Assembly: GCA_048595745.1 (NCBI GenBank)
Contig: CP184361.1
Direction: 5' to 3' (one strand)
DNA length: 64,000 bases
DNA from: Aquipseudomonas alcaligenes_A
GTDB taxonomy: Bacteria; Pseudomonadota; Gammaproteobacteria; Pseudomonadales; Pseudomonadaceae
In this document: in pieces, positions 17,049 to 26,682 of the stretch
How the letters are laid out: every line of letters starts with the position of its first letter
Position numbering within the stretch: position 1 is the first letter of the stretch
The notes under the pieces: generated by a model
The model's database searches: none
What the model was told of the DNA's origin: nothing
What the model saw: the letters and a program-made list of their open reading frames with translations, nothing else
Program-made: the position numbers and the translations under genes

Positions 17049-19433
17049 ATGAGTTCCATGAACCATCATCAGGACAAGGCGACTTTTCTTGAGCGCCTGA
17101 TCTTCAACAACCGCCCGGTCGTTATCGCACTGTGCGCGCTGATCACCATTCTCCTGCTGTGGCAGGCCTCGCACATTCGTCCCTCGACCAGCTTCGAGAA
17201 GATGATTCCGCTAGAGCATCCCTTCATCCAGAACATGCTCGAGCACCGCAACGATCTGGCCAACCTGGGCAACACCGTGCGAATTTCCGTGGAGGCGAAA
17301 GATGGTGACATCTTCTCCAAGGAGTACATGGAAACCCTGCGCCAGATCCACGACGAAGTGTTCTACATCGCCGGTGTCGACCGTTCGGGCCTGAAGTCGC
17401 TGTGGAGCCCGGCCGTGCGCTGGACCGAAGTGACCGAGGAAGGCTTCGACGGTGGCGAGGTGATTCCGCAGACCTACGACGGCTCTGCCGAGAGTCTGCA
17501 GGAGTTGCGCAACAACGTCCTCAAGTCCGGTCAGGTCGGCCGTCTGGTGGCCAACAACTTCAAGTCGAGTATCGTCGACGTACCGCTGCTCGAGCAGTAC
17601 CCGGACCCGAACGACCAGAGCAAGCTGGTCAAGCTGGACTATCGCCAGTTCTCCCACGAGCTGGAAGAGAAGATCCGCGAGAAGTACCAGGCACAGAACC
17701 CTAATGTGCAGATCCACATCGTCGGTTTCGCCAAGAAGGTCGGTGACCTGATCGACGGCCTGATCATGGTGGTGGCCTTCTTCGGTATTGCCCTGGGCAT
17801 CACCCTGGTGCTGCTCTACTGGTTCAGCTGGTGCATCCGCTCGACCATCTCGGTGGTCTCCACCACCCTGATCGCGGTGGTCTGGCAGCTGGGCCTGATG
17901 AACCTCGCCGGCTTCGGGCTCGACCCGTACTCGATGCTGGTGCCGTTCCTGATCTTCGCCATCGGCATCTCCCACGGGGTGCAGAAGATCAACGGTATCG
18001 CCCTGCAGTCGAGTGATGCCGACAACGCCCTGACCGCCGCACGCCGGACGTTCCGTCAGCTGTTCCTGCCGGGCATGATCGCCATCCTGGTGGACGCCGT
18101 CGGCTTCATCACCCTGCTGGTGATCGACATCGGCGTGATTCGCGAGCTGGCCATCGGCGCCTCCATCGGCGTGGCGGTGATCGTGTTCACCAACCTGATC
18201 CTGTTGCCGGTGGCGATTTCCTACATCGGTATCAGCAAGAAGGCGGTCGAGCGCAGCAAGCGTGAAGCCGGTCGTGAGCAGCCGTTCTGGCGCCTGCTGT
18301 CCAACTTCGCCCACCCGGTGGTGGCGCCGATTTCGGTGGTCATCGCGCTGTCTGCCGGTGTGGCCGCGTTCTGGTACCAGAAGGCCAACCTGCAGGTCGG
18401 CGACCTCGACCAGGGCGCGCCGGAACTGCGTCCGGACTCGCGCTACAACCAGGACAACAACTTCATCATCAGCAACTACTCGACCAGCTCCGACGTGCTG
18501 GTGGTGATGGTCAAGACGCCGAACGAGGGTTGCTCGACCCACGAGACCCTGGCGCCGATGGACCAGCTGATGTGGCGCCTGGAGAACACCGAGGGCGTGC
18601 AATCGGCCATCTCCATGGTCAGCGTGTCCAAGCAGGTGATCAAGGGGATGAACGAGGGCAGCCTCAAGTGGGAGACCCTGTCGCGCAACCCGGACATCCT
18701 CAACAACTCCATCGCCCGTGCCGATGGCCTGTACAACGCCGATTGCTCGCTGGCGCCGGTCCTGGTGTTCCTCAACGACCACAAGGCCGCCACGCTCAAG
18801 CGTGCTGTCTCGGTGGTGCAGGAGTTCGCCGCGGAAAACAACAAGGAAGGCCTGGAGTTCATCCTGGCGGCCGGTAACGCCGGCATCGAAGCGGCCACCA
18901 ATGAGGTGATCGCCACGTCCGAGCTGAAGATCCTGATCCTGGTGTACATCTGCGTGGCGCTGATGTGCCTGATCACCTTCCGGTCCTTCGGCGCGATGCT
19001 GTGCATCATCCTGCCGCTGATCCTCACCTCCATCCTCGGCAATGCCCTGATGGCCTGGCTGGGTATTGGCGTGAAGGTGGCGACTCTGCCGGTAATCGCG
19101 CTGGGTGTGGGCATCGGTGTGGACTATGGCATCTACATCTACAGTCGTCTGGAGAGCTTCCTGCGCGCCGGCATGACGCTGCAGGAGGCTTACTACCAGA
19201 CCCTGCGCTCCACCGGTAAGGCCGTGCTGTTCACCGGTCTGTGCCTGGCCATCGGCGTGGTTACCTGGATCTTCTCGGCGATCAAGTTCCAGGCCGACAT
19301 GGGTCTGATGCTGACCTTCATGCTGCTGTGGAACATGTTCGGTGCGCTGTGGCTGCTGCCGGCCCTGGCCCGTTTCCTGATCAAGCCGGAGAAACTGGCT
19401 GGCAAGCAGGGCGGTTCGCTGTTCGCCCACTGA
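17049..19433 (+). CDS. MMPL/RND superfamily transporter
   Basis: 794 residues. One N-terminal membrane helix (VIALCALITILLLW) is followed by a ~200-residue periplasmic loop, a five-helix bundle near residues 235-400, then a second helix, loop and bundle. Sequences such as PVIALGVGIGVDYGIYIYSR in the second bundle are typical of the MMPL/HpnN branch that moves lipids or hydrophobic molecules rather than of tripartite drug pumps. No membrane-fusion protein is adjacent. It likely works with the Ycf48-like, DUF1329 and DUF1302 proteins. Confidence 0.92.
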   Translation: MSSMNHHQDKATFLERLIFNNRPVVIALCALITILLLWQASHIRPSTSFEKMIPLEHPFIQNMLEHRNDLANLGNTVRISVEAKDGDIFSKEYMETLRQIHDEVFYIAGVDRSGLKSLWSPAVRWTEVTEEGFDGGEVIPQTYDGSAESLQELRNNVLKSGQVGRLVANNFKSSIVDVPLLEQYPDPNDQSKLVKLDYRQFSHELEEKIREKYQAQNPNVQIHIVGFAKKVGDLIDGLIMVVAFFGIALGITLVLLYWFSWCIRSTISVVSTTLIAVVWQLGLMNLAGFGLDPYSMLVPFLIFAIGISHGVQKINGIALQSSDADNALTAARRTFRQLFLPGMIAILVDAVGFITLLVIDIGVIRELAIGASIGVAVIVFTNLILLPVAISYIGISKKAVERSKREAGREQPFWRLLSNFAHPVVAPISVVIALSAGVAAFWYQKANLQVGDLDQGAPELRPDSRYNQDNNFIISNYSTSSDVLVVMVKTPNEGCSTHETLAPMDQLMWRLENTEGVQSAISMVSVSKQVIKGMNEGSLKWETLSRNPDILNNSIARADGLYNADCSLAPVLVFLNDHKAATLKRAVSVVQEFAAENNKEGLEFILAAGNAGIEAATNEVIATSELKILILVYICVALMCLITFRSFGAMLCIILPLILTSILGNALMAWLGIGVKVATLPVIALGVGIGVDYGIYIYSRLESFLRAGMTLQEAYYQTLRSTGKAVLFTGLCLAIGVVTWIFSAIKFQADMGLMLTFMLLWNMFGALWLLPALARFLIKPEKLAGKQGGSLFAH

Positions 19434-19450
19434 TCGGTTGCGGTGAATGA

Positions 19451-19480
19451 AAAAGGGCTCCTGCGGGAGCCCTTTTGCTT
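19451..19480. terminator. Bidirectional terminator between RND and glycan operons
   Basis: AAAAGGGCTCC (19451-19461) and GGAGCCCTTTT (19466-19476) form an 11-bp stem with a TGCG loop. T-runs exist on both strands, so it can end the plus-strand RND transcript and the convergent minus-strand glycan operon. Confidence 0.8.
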
Positions 19481-19519
19481 TATCGGGTTCATATTGCCTG
19501 CGCACCCTGGGGGCGCGAT

Positions 19520-20299
19520 TCAGGCAGTCGTGTTCTTTCGCTTGGTCATGAAAGTCCTGACCTTTGCAGCCAGAAGCAAGCCTGCGTAGATGTAGTTGGT
19601 GTTCAGATAGCGCCAGGCCAGTCGGCGTGGTTCGAGCAGCATGCGGAAGCACCACTCCATGCCGATGCGCTGCATCCAGCGGGGAGCCCGTGGTAGTTCT
19701 CCGGATAGCACATCGAAGGATCCACCCACTCCCATTCCCAGATTGACGCCCAGTTGTTCCCAGTGCTGGTGGAGGAAGTTCTCCTTCTTGGGGGAGCTGA
19801 TACCAATGAACAGCAGTTTGGCACCGCTGGCGCGGATGGTGGCGGCGACGTCGGCCTCTTCCTCGGGCTTGAAGTAGCCATCGCGCACGCCGGCAATGCG
19901 CAGTCCGGGGTAGCGTGCCATCAACTTCTCGGCCGTTGCCTGGACGATGTTGGGTCTTGCACCGAGCAGGAAGACGGGGGCATCGAGACGAGCGGCCAGC
20001 GCACAAAGATCTCCCAGAAGGTCGATGCCGGCTCTTCTGGGGGGTACATAGGGGTGCAGCCACCTCAATCCCAGATGGATGCCCGCCCCGTCGATATGCA
20101 CGCGCTCGGCCTGTTCCAGTGCCTGCATCAGGCTTGGTGTTCTGCGGGCATCGACCAGCTTGGCAACGTTCAAGCCTTCGAGGCGAATGCAGGCGTTGTT
20201 GTGCAGCGCCTGTTCGATATCGGCCAGTAGTTCCTGCGGGCTCAACAGGTCGATAGGGCAATCCAGCAAACGGATGCGGCGCTTGGTCGCTGCAGTCAT
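19520..20299 (-). CDS. WecG/TagA/CpsF family glycosyltransferase
   Basis: 259 residues with the GT26 family pattern: GLNVAKLVDARR, VHIDGAGIHLGLRWL, FLLGARPNIVQATAEKL and FIGISSPKKENFLHQHWEQLGV, then GVGGSFDVLSGELPRAP. Members transfer N-acetylmannosamine or its uronic acid to lipid-linked GlcNAc. Together with WecB in the same locus, which makes UDP-ManNAc, this suggests a ManNAc-type sugar at the base of the glycan. It overlaps the upstream Wzy-like gene by ATGA and is the last gene of the minus-strand operon. Confidence 0.92.
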   Translation of the reverse strand: MTAATKRRIRLLDCPIDLLSPQELLADIEQALHNNACIRLEGLNVAKLVDARRTPSLMQALEQAERVHIDGAGIHLGLRWLHPYVPPRRAGIDLLGDLCALAARLDAPVFLLGARPNIVQATAEKLMARYPGLRIAGVRDGYFKPEEEADVAATIRASGAKLLFIGISSPKKENFLHQHWEQLGVNLGMGVGGSFDVLSGELPRAPRWMQRIGMEWCFRMLLEPRRLAWRYLNTNYIYAGLLLAAKVRTFMTKRKNTTA

Positions 20300-21561
20300 G
20301 GCTGATACAACTCGCTGCGAGATGCATTGAGGCTGCGCAGTACCGCGCCGGACAGCAGCCAGAGTGCCGCTGATCCCGAGACGGACAGCATGTGTTCGGA
20401 GCTAACCAGGGTGGTCGATACACCCAACAGGAGCCAGGTGGCGGCCAGCGCCATGGGTTCTCCCTGAGTCCGATAATGACGCCAAAGCTGCATGATCAGA
20501 TTGGCCAGAAAGAGCAGAAAGAGGAGGGCAGCCGGCACTCCCAGCTGGAAGGCGATGCTGAAAATCGCACCTTCGCCCCCGCCGATGGTTGCCGCTGCCG
20601 TATTGCCGGCCATCCCACCCTGTTGGCCGAGACCGGCGCCAAACAGCAGCACGCTCGGCAGGTCCTGCAGGTTCTTTTGTAAAGCCATCCAGTGGCCGAT
20701 GGTCGAGCCGTCGAGGAAGTTCACACTCATGATCACGATCTGCCAGGAGGCTGCGACGATCGCCAGCGCACTGCTGCCGAGTATTAGCCAGCGCCAGCCG
20801 CGACCGGGAAGCAGGCTGCGGTTGCAGTACAGGTAGCCAAGCAGGGCGAGGCCTGCTGCAAGCATCGCACCCCGGGTTCCGGACATCCAGATTCCGGCGA
20901 ACAGCACCGCACATATCAGCAGCCCGAGTGTGGTTGCGCGCCTCTGCAGCCAGGCAATGGCCAGCAGCGAGCTGATGCACAGGAACATGCCCTGGGCCAG
21001 TGGCGACGCCAGCAGGCCGGCAGCCCGACGCTCCACCTCGATACCGCCATAGAAGTTCCAGGGCAGGCCGTTCTCCGGGTTTCCTCCGACGTGCATGCCT
21101 TTAACCTCCAGCATGTACCGGGGGTAGTCGATGTCGTATAGCCAGAACTCGGTATTCTGCCGATCCCAGGCGCCGAACAGGGTGCTGGCAAGGGCGAGCA
21201 TGACCAGGCAGCCTGCGAGAGTGCGCAGTTGCCCTGGCGTCCGCACGCAATAGTAGGACGCGAGAAAGAACAGTGGTGGAATCACCAAAGTGCCAAAGGA
21301 AGCAATCTGCAAGCCCAGGGGCGCGCCACCGACCGTAAGGATCAGATAGATCGCGGCCAGCCCGGCATAGCTGATCATCGGCAGCATGATCTGGGTGGGC
21401 AGGCGTGTTGTGAGCAGGCAGCACGCCGCAAGGCTGATGACCATGGCATCGCGCAGGTTTCTCAGCTCAGCGGCCGCAGGCCAGAAGCGGTATAGCCAGG
21501 CGCTGGTCAGATCGCCGAGATGGACCCAGAGCACCAGGACCAGCAGCAGGAAGAATCTCAC
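20296..21561 (-). CDS. O-antigen polymerase/ligase-like membrane protein (Wzy-like)
   Basis: About 421 residues with roughly ten hydrophobic helices and a large periplasmic loop (residues ~150-210, LYDIDYPRYMLEVKGMHVGG and NGLPWNFYGGIE), the layout of Wzy polymerases and WaaL ligases. The start is placed at GTG 21561 because it overlaps the upstream stop as GTGA and starts directly before the first helix VRFFLLLVLVLW; longer versions in frame overlap the methyltransferase gene. It probably polymerises repeat units at the periplasmic face of the inner membrane. Confidence 0.82.
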   Translation of the reverse strand: MRFFLLLVLVLWVHLGDLTSAWLYRFWPAAAELRNLRDAMVISLAACCLLTTRLPTQIMLPMISYAGLAAIYLILTVGGAPLGLQIASFGTLVIPPLFFLASYYCVRTPGQLRTLAGCLVMLALASTLFGAWDRQNTEFWLYDIDYPRYMLEVKGMHVGGNPENGLPWNFYGGIEVERRAAGLLASPLAQGMFLCISSLLAIAWLQRRATTLGLLICAVLFAGIWMSGTRGAMLAAGLALLGYLYCNRSLLPGRGWRWLILGSSALAIVAASWQIVIMSVNFLDGSTIGHWMALQKNLQDLPSVLLFGAGLGQQGGMAGNTAAATIGGGEGAIFSIAFQLGVPAALLFLLFLANLIMQLWRHYRTQGEPMALAATWLLLGVSTTLVSSEHMLSVSGSAALWLLSGAVLRSLNASRSELYQP

Positions 21562-22553
21562 TTCTGCTGCTCCCGATCCGGTTGTCTGTGGCGCCAGCGC
21601 TGCCATTCGCCTACTGCGCCCGGGCCGAGGACCCTGATTGCCATGCGCTTGGCCAGTGCCCTGAGGGCATCGCGTGCTCCCCACCCTACGCGCGAGATCC
21701 GGCTGTCGATGGCCTGGATGACCTGTTCTGCCTCGGCGTGCAAGGGACGCTGCAGCAGCTGCGCCGGACGGCGCGCATGCAGCCAGAGATTGCCGCTTAG
21801 GCTCGGCAGCGGATGCGGGCCGCAGCTCAGCACTTCGAACCCGGCAGCCATCGCCAGGTTGCGCAGACTGTCTCGACAGAAGTAGCTCAGGTGCGCCGGG
21901 TGCACGTACAGGCGGCTGGTCCAGTCGCCGAAAAGGTCAGGGACCTCGATCCACAGCTGGCCGTCCGGGCTCAAGGCGCGAGCCGCCAGGTCAAGGGTGG
22001 TCAGCGGGTCTATCACATGCTCCAGCGTATGAAAGGCTACCAGCCCTTGCAGGCTTCCTGGTTCGAGGGTATCGAGTCCTTCTACGAAGTGAACCTTGTG
22101 TTGCCCGAGCAAGGCTGTTCGGTTTGCCACATCAGGCTCACTGGCGCTGAGCTGCAGATCGGGGCGTTGCATGGCCGTCTCGGCGAGGAAGGCGCCAAAC
22201 CCGGGGCCCAGTTCGAACAGGTTGTCCCCGGGAGCAAGTGTGGGGGCGATCAGTTGCAGGCGCTGCCGAGCAATGATCCGGTCGCCGCGCCATCGGAAGA
22301 AGCGTTCCGTGCTATGCCAGGGAATCTCGGCGGGAAAGAGCCGCCGATAAGCCACGGCATAGAATTCATCCAGGCCTTCTTCGGTGAAGCCAGGCGCCAG
22401 GTAGACTCCGGCGCAATGCGCGCAGCGACGCAGTTGCTGGCCCGAGTTGGCGTAAACCTCAGGCCAGAAGTGTCGCTGGCCGACCGTGGTTCCGCACATC
22501 CGGCACTGACCGCTGTCAATGGCTCGCCCACGCTGCCAGAGGGCTTCACGCAT
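21558..22553 (-). CDS. Class I SAM-dependent methyltransferase with N-terminal zinc-ribbon-like motif
   Basis: 331 residues starting MREALWQRGRAIDSG. CRMCGTT and RRCAHCAGVYL give a four-cysteine knuckle, followed by a SAM domain with NLFELGPGFGAFL, VEGLDTLEPGSLQGLVAFHTLEHVIDP and WIEVPDL. This architecture is common in methyltransferases of polysaccharide loci, which modify sugars or glycan ends. Start 22553 overlaps the AsnB stop by 8 bases. A sugar or glycan target is inference from context. Confidence 0.85.
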   Translation of the reverse strand: MREALWQRGRAIDSGQCRMCGTTVGQRHFWPEVYANSGQQLRRCAHCAGVYLAPGFTEEGLDEFYAVAYRRLFPAEIPWHSTERFFRWRGDRIIARQRLQLIAPTLAPGDNLFELGPGFGAFLAETAMQRPDLQLSASEPDVANRTALLGQHKVHFVEGLDTLEPGSLQGLVAFHTLEHVIDPLTTLDLAARALSPDGQLWIEVPDLFGDWTSRLYVHPAHLSYFCRDSLRNLAMAAGFEVLSCGPHPLPSLSGNLWLHARRPAQLLQRPLHAEAEQVIQAIDSRISRVGWGARDALRALAKRMAIRVLGPGAVGEWQRWRHRQPDREQQK

Positions 22554-24390
22554 AGAACCTCCGGTACCAGAGCGCCACCGAGAGGGCTTGCCACAGGGTG
22601 CTGTGTTCGCCATGCGGATCGCTGAGCCTGCGTCGCAGGCTGGCAATATCGATGAAACTGCCCAGCTCGGCAGGTAGATCCTCCAGCAAGGGTTCCCAGG
22701 GCAGGCGCCGCAGCAGGAATTGCTCGGCATGGCCAAAGCCGGTGTTTTTCGGGGTCTCGACAACCGCGGCTGGGAGCTCGTTGCGGAACGCCGTGCGCAG
22801 GAGCACTTTCGAGTAGCGCTCGCCAACGCGTTCGGCAGCTGGCGTAACCAGGGCACGTTCGACCAGGCGGTAATCCATGAAAGGACTGCGCAGTTCGATC
22901 CCGGCATCCATGCTGGTGCGATCAGCCATGCGTAATACCCTGGGCAGCAGACTGCTCAGTTGATCGTCGCGCAGCCGTTGCTCCAGATCCAGGCGTGCAT
23001 TGTCGCGTATGGCTTCCATGCGCTGATGCTGGGCGGACCACAGATCACCACTGATGGCCTGCACGCTGGGCCGCAGACGCCGCAGCAGGGGCGTGATTAC
23101 TGCCAGCGGCATATCCCAGATCATGCGATTGAGCAGCAGCGAGCGCGGAAAGGTGTGGTGTCCCATCAACCTGGCAGCCTGTCGCCACTGCCCCTGGTGC
23201 AAGGCGCTGCGGACGGCCAGCGGGTGGTAGCGGACGGTGTAGCCGCCGAGCAATTCGTCGGCGCCCTCGCCACCGAGTACGACCTTGAATCCCTGTTCGG
23301 CAATCGCGCGGTAGGTACGGAAGCTGGCCAGTATCGAGGGCGTTGCGAAGGGTTCGCCCTGCACGCCCACCAGACTCATCAGCTCGTCGGCGCTGGGAAT
23401 AGCGGCAAAGCGCACGATCCGGTGCAGGTCCGGGCGTCCGCTGGCATGCATGAACGCTGCGGCTTTGGCGGATTCGTCAACGGCTGCGTGCTCGGCTTCG
23501 CGGTAGGCATAGGTGAACGCTCCCTCCAGGCGATGCTGCGGAGAGTCGCTGGCCTTGAGCGCCAGGTGCGTGATGATCGAGCTGTCCAGGCCCCCGGAAA
23601 GCAGGCTGGCCACCGGCACATCGGCGCGTAGGCGCAGGTTCACGGCGTCGGCGAGCAGTGCGTGCAGGGCTTCTGCATCGAGTGGCTCCAGTTCACCCGG
23701 CTGCGGCCAGTGATGGTAAGCCCGCGCGTGGGTTCGTCCTGTGCGGCTCAGCCGATAGACCTGCCCCGGGGGGACTGCCTGAATGCCCTGGAAGAAGGTG
23801 GCATGGCTCTGCTCGGAATACGAAGTCACCAAGAAGTCGAACAGTTTCTCCGGATTGGGGGCCGGGTACCCCCCCCTGAAATCAGCGATGGCGGAGATCT
23901 CGCTGGCCAGTATGGCTGTCTGCCCGTCATGGCACAGGTAGAGCGGTTTGACGCCCAGTCGGTCGCGACAATAGACCAGATCGCCGCTGGCGGCGTCCCA
24001 GATCACCAGTGCCCACATGCCGTTGCAGCGCGCGAACAGTTCCTCACCCCATACCCGCCAGCCGTGCAGCAACACTTCGGTATCGCTGTCGGTCCTGAAC
24101 ACGCAGCCGGCGGCGCGCAGTTCATCGCGCAAACTGCGGAAGTTGTAGATGGCGCCGTTGAACACCAGCGAGTTGCCCGTATGCGGGCAGACCATGGGCT
24201 GGGCGGCTACCGTGCGGGTGTCGTAGATGGCCAGGCGCCTATGGCCCAGGACGGTGCGGGGCGTCTGCTCTACAGTGGCCAGACCCTCGCCATCTGGGCC
24301 GCGGCGGGCCAGACTGGCGAGCGCGCGCTGGACTGCGGGCTCCAGGTTGCTGGCGGCGGAAAAGTCACGAACTGCAATCAGACCGCACAC
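22546..24390 (-). CDS. asnB: Asparagine synthase-like glutamine amidotransferase
   Basis: 614 residues. The mature N-terminus MCGLIAVRD provides the catalytic Cys2 of the Ntn glutaminase domain (LARRGPDGEG, GHRRLAIYD, FNGAIYNF). The synthetase domain has the ATP-binding SLLSGGLDSSIITHLA and GGEGADELLGGY motifs. In a glycan operon, AsnB-like enzymes often amidate uronic acids or other carboxylates rather than make free asparagine; which applies here is open. It is preceded at 20 bases by the flippase gene and overlaps the methyltransferase start. Confidence 0.9.
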   Translation of the reverse strand: MCGLIAVRDFSAASNLEPAVQRALASLARRGPDGEGLATVEQTPRTVLGHRRLAIYDTRTVAAQPMVCPHTGNSLVFNGAIYNFRSLRDELRAAGCVFRTDSDTEVLLHGWRVWGEELFARCNGMWALVIWDAASGDLVYCRDRLGVKPLYLCHDGQTAILASEISAIADFRGGYPAPNPEKLFDFLVTSYSEQSHATFFQGIQAVPPGQVYRLSRTGRTHARAYHHWPQPGELEPLDAEALHALLADAVNLRLRADVPVASLLSGGLDSSIITHLALKASDSPQHRLEGAFTYAYREAEHAAVDESAKAAAFMHASGRPDLHRIVRFAAIPSADELMSLVGVQGEPFATPSILASFRTYRAIAEQGFKVVLGGEGADELLGGYTVRYHPLAVRSALHQGQWRQAARLMGHHTFPRSLLLNRMIWDMPLAVITPLLRRLRPSVQAISGDLWSAQHQRMEAIRDNARLDLEQRLRDDQLSSLLPRVLRMADRTSMDAGIELRSPFMDYRLVERALVTPAAERVGERYSKVLLRTAFRNELPAAVVETPKNTGFGHAEQFLLRRLPWEPLLEDLPAELGSFIDIASLRRRLSDPHGEHSTLWQALSVALWYRRFYA

Positions 24391-24409
24391 TGGTTTGGCA
24401 CTCCGGGTG

Positions 24410-25759
24410 TCATGTGGAAGCCTGCATGGCTGGGGGGAGGTAATGCGGGCGCCGTCCCGCGACCGCGGCCAGCAGGGGTAGCGCCAGCAGCAGACCGCAC
24501 CAGGGGGCGGCGGAGGTGAATCCCAGAAGGCCCGCCAGCAGGGCGATAGCCGTCGTCAGCCATCCCCAGTTGCTCAGGCGCAGGTTCTGCAGTCGGATCA
24601 CGCCCAGCGTGATCGTGAACAGGCAGAGCGTACGGCTCCACAGCAGCAGTTCGGGGGAATGTACCCAGGCGGCCAGGATCTGAAGCGGAGCGCTGACGGC
24701 GATAGTGATCGCGAGCAATCGGGCCAGCGGCCGTTCGCGATTGCCGGCGATCAGCGGCAGGCTGAGGAAGCCACCGATGACGGTGATGCCCCAGGCAAGC
24801 AGCAGAACGCCGGTCAATGCCAGCCACTCCTGCTGCTCCGCGTCAGCCGTCATCCCCTGCATTATCAGGGCAGCCATCAGCAGCGCCGCGGTGCCCTGTA
24901 GCGTCCATGAACTGGCCTGCAGCACCCGTGCTCGCCCCGGATCATTGGCAGCGCCTGGCAGCATCAGCCGTGAGAGCTGGGCCTGGATGCCCGATAGGCC
25001 GCTGAGCGCGTGGTTCAGTAGCAGGTACCAGGGGAGGAAACCGGGGGTCAGAGGGGCGAGCAGGAAGACAGTGAGCCGGTCATGCAGGGTGCCACAGACA
25101 CCCAGTGCCGACAGATGCAAGGCGCTGTTGAGCTGGCCCTTGCCCATGCCGGGTAGCCAGCATCTGTAGTTCTGGCTGAGCAACAGATGCACCACCGCCT
25201 GAGTGGCAAAGCCCAGGCTGACTGCAATACCAGCGCTGGCAGCTGTCGATAATGGCAGGTGCGGAGGCAGCAGCAGGCTCAGCACCAGCGCAACCGGCCA
25301 GGCCACCTGGCCGGAGAGCAGGGCCACCAGGCGGTGCCCTCTGACAATCAAGGGCGAGGAGAAATTGAACAGCGCCATCAGCGCGGCGGGTGCTGCACCC
25401 AGCCAGTAGTCCATGGCCTCGACACTCGGTGCGAGTACCCGTAACGCGACACTGCAGATGGACAGCAACAGAAGGGTGGCGACCAGTCGGTGTGTCAGTG
25501 CACAACGCCAGTCGCGCAGCCAGCCCACCTGGTCGGGGTTCTCGCGCAGGAACAACGAGGCGTAGCCCAGGTCTGCAAGAAAGATCACGGTGATCAGCAG
25601 CAGGTGTGCCAACCCAACATGACCATAGGCGCTGGTGCCCAGCAGGTGCAGGAGGTGCAGCTGGAAGAGAAAGTTGGTGCCCTGGCCTATTGCGTAGACC
25701 AGCGTGGCGAGCACCAGCATCTGTCTCATTCCAGAGCTTCGCCCGTCTGCCTCACTCAC
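24410..25759 (-). CDS. Wzx-like polysaccharide flippase, MATE/MOP superfamily
   Basis: About 449 residues with 12-14 hydrophobic helices and few conserved polar motifs, beginning MLVLATLVYAIGQGTNFLFQLHLLHLLG. Early FLADLGYASLFLREN matches the aligned region of Wzx proteins. It would translocate lipid-linked repeat units across the inner membrane. The start is uncertain: GTG 25759 overlaps the upstream stop as GTGA, and ATG 25729 lies just before the first helix; neither has a strong ribosome site. Confidence 0.8.
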   Translation of the reverse strand: MSEADGRSSGMRQMLVLATLVYAIGQGTNFLFQLHLLHLLGTSAYGHVGLAHLLLITVIFLADLGYASLFLRENPDQVGWLRDWRCALTHRLVATLLLLSICSVALRVLAPSVEAMDYWLGAAPAALMALFNFSSPLIVRGHRLVALLSGQVAWPVALVLSLLLPPHLPLSTAASAGIAVSLGFATQAVVHLLLSQNYRCWLPGMGKGQLNSALHLSALGVCGTLHDRLTVFLLAPLTPGFLPWYLLLNHALSGLSGIQAQLSRLMLPGAANDPGRARVLQASSWTLQGTAALLMAALIMQGMTADAEQQEWLALTGVLLLAWGITVIGGFLSLPLIAGNRERPLARLLAITIAVSAPLQILAAWVHSPELLLWSRTLCLFTITLGVIRLQNLRLSNWGWLTTAIALLAGLLGFTSAAPWCGLLLALPLLAAVAGRRPHYLPPAMQAST

Positions 25760-26682
25760 GCCTGGCTGTCCGGAAATGCAACCCGCCGCAGAGCCTCCTT
25801 GAAGCCCATGCGTGGCTGCCAACCCAGTGTGTTCAGGGTATGGCGTGGATCACCCAGCTGGCTGATGCGATCGACCGGGCGCTGGCGAGCAGGGTCCACT
25901 TCGATGGTGACAGGGCGTTGTAGGACATCCGCCAGTTCACGCACGAGCTGCTCGACGGAGTGTTCGACTCCTGAGCAGAGGTTGAGGGTATCGAATGCAA
26001 GTGAGTCGCGAGGATCGTTCAGCAGGGCGATCAGGCCGGCGGCCACGTCATCGGCGTGCAGGTAGTCCCGGCGTGGTGTGAGGTTGCCAAGGCGGATGAC
26101 GCCGCTGGAAGATTGCTGCAGCTGCGTCAGTATGTCGGGAATGAGGTGTGCATTGGGGTCGTCGTGTCCGATGGTATTGAAGATCCGCGCTGCACGCCCG
26201 ATGCGGCCGCCCTGGTTAGCCCAGTAGCGCAGCTGCTGTTCATTGCAGAACTTGGACAAGGCATAGTTGTCGCAGGGTGCCAGTGGGCTTTGTTCGCTCA
26301 GTGCAGCTTCTTGCCAGGCATAGACGGCCCCGCTGGAGGCCAGCGCGATGCGTTCGATGGAGTGCTCGGTGGCGGCAGCCAGCAAACGCTCGGTGCCGAC
26401 CACGTTGACGTCGAGGCAGTAGGCGCGCTGTTTTTCACAGGTGGGAATGTGGTGAATCGCCGCCAAGTGCAGAATGGCCTGAGGGCGGAAGTCGCGCAGT
26501 ACCGCTTTCAGGCTGTCTTCATCCCGCAGGTCAGCCTGGACCGCCAGGCTTGCCTGGTGCGGCATCGTCAAGCCGCTGCTGAGGTTGTCGTATACGGCGA
26601 CTTCGCCAAGGCGAGCGCGCCACTGCGCGACCACGCGACGCCCGATCATGCCCGCTCCCCCGGTCACCAGAAGACGCATCAT
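25756..26682 (-). CDS. NAD-dependent epimerase/dehydratase (extended SDR)
   Basis: 308 residues with the Rossmann motif VTGGAGMIGRRVV, HLAAIHHIPTCE, ASSGAVYAW and the catalytic YALSK. It resembles nucleotide-sugar epimerases such as GalE-like enzymes and should make or interconvert a sugar precursor for the glycan. The catalytic Ser/Thr position reads ASSGAVY. It overlaps the Wzz-like gene by ATGA. Substrate is unassigned. Confidence 0.9.
   Translation of the reverse strand: MMRLLVTGGAGMIGRRVVAQWRARLGEVAVYDNLSSGLTMPHQASLAVQADLRDEDSLKAVLRDFRPQAILHLAAIHHIPTCEKQRAYCLDVNVVGTERLLAAATEHSIERIALASSGAVYAWQEAALSEQSPLAPCDNYALSKFCNEQQLRYWANQGGRIGRAARIFNTIGHDDPNAHLIPDILTQLQQSSSGVIRLGNLTPRRDYLHADDVAAGLIALLNDPRDSLAFDTLNLCSGVEHSVEQLVRELADVLQRPVTIEVDPARQRPVDRISQLGDPRHTLNTLGWQPRMGFKEALRRVAFPDSQA

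Noticed and set aside
17211..20423. A 1070-codon minus-strand open frame
   Set aside because: It is antisense to the RND transporter and runs out of frame through the glycosyltransferase gene; its composition (His, Gln, Asp rich) is that of a reversed GC-rich gene.
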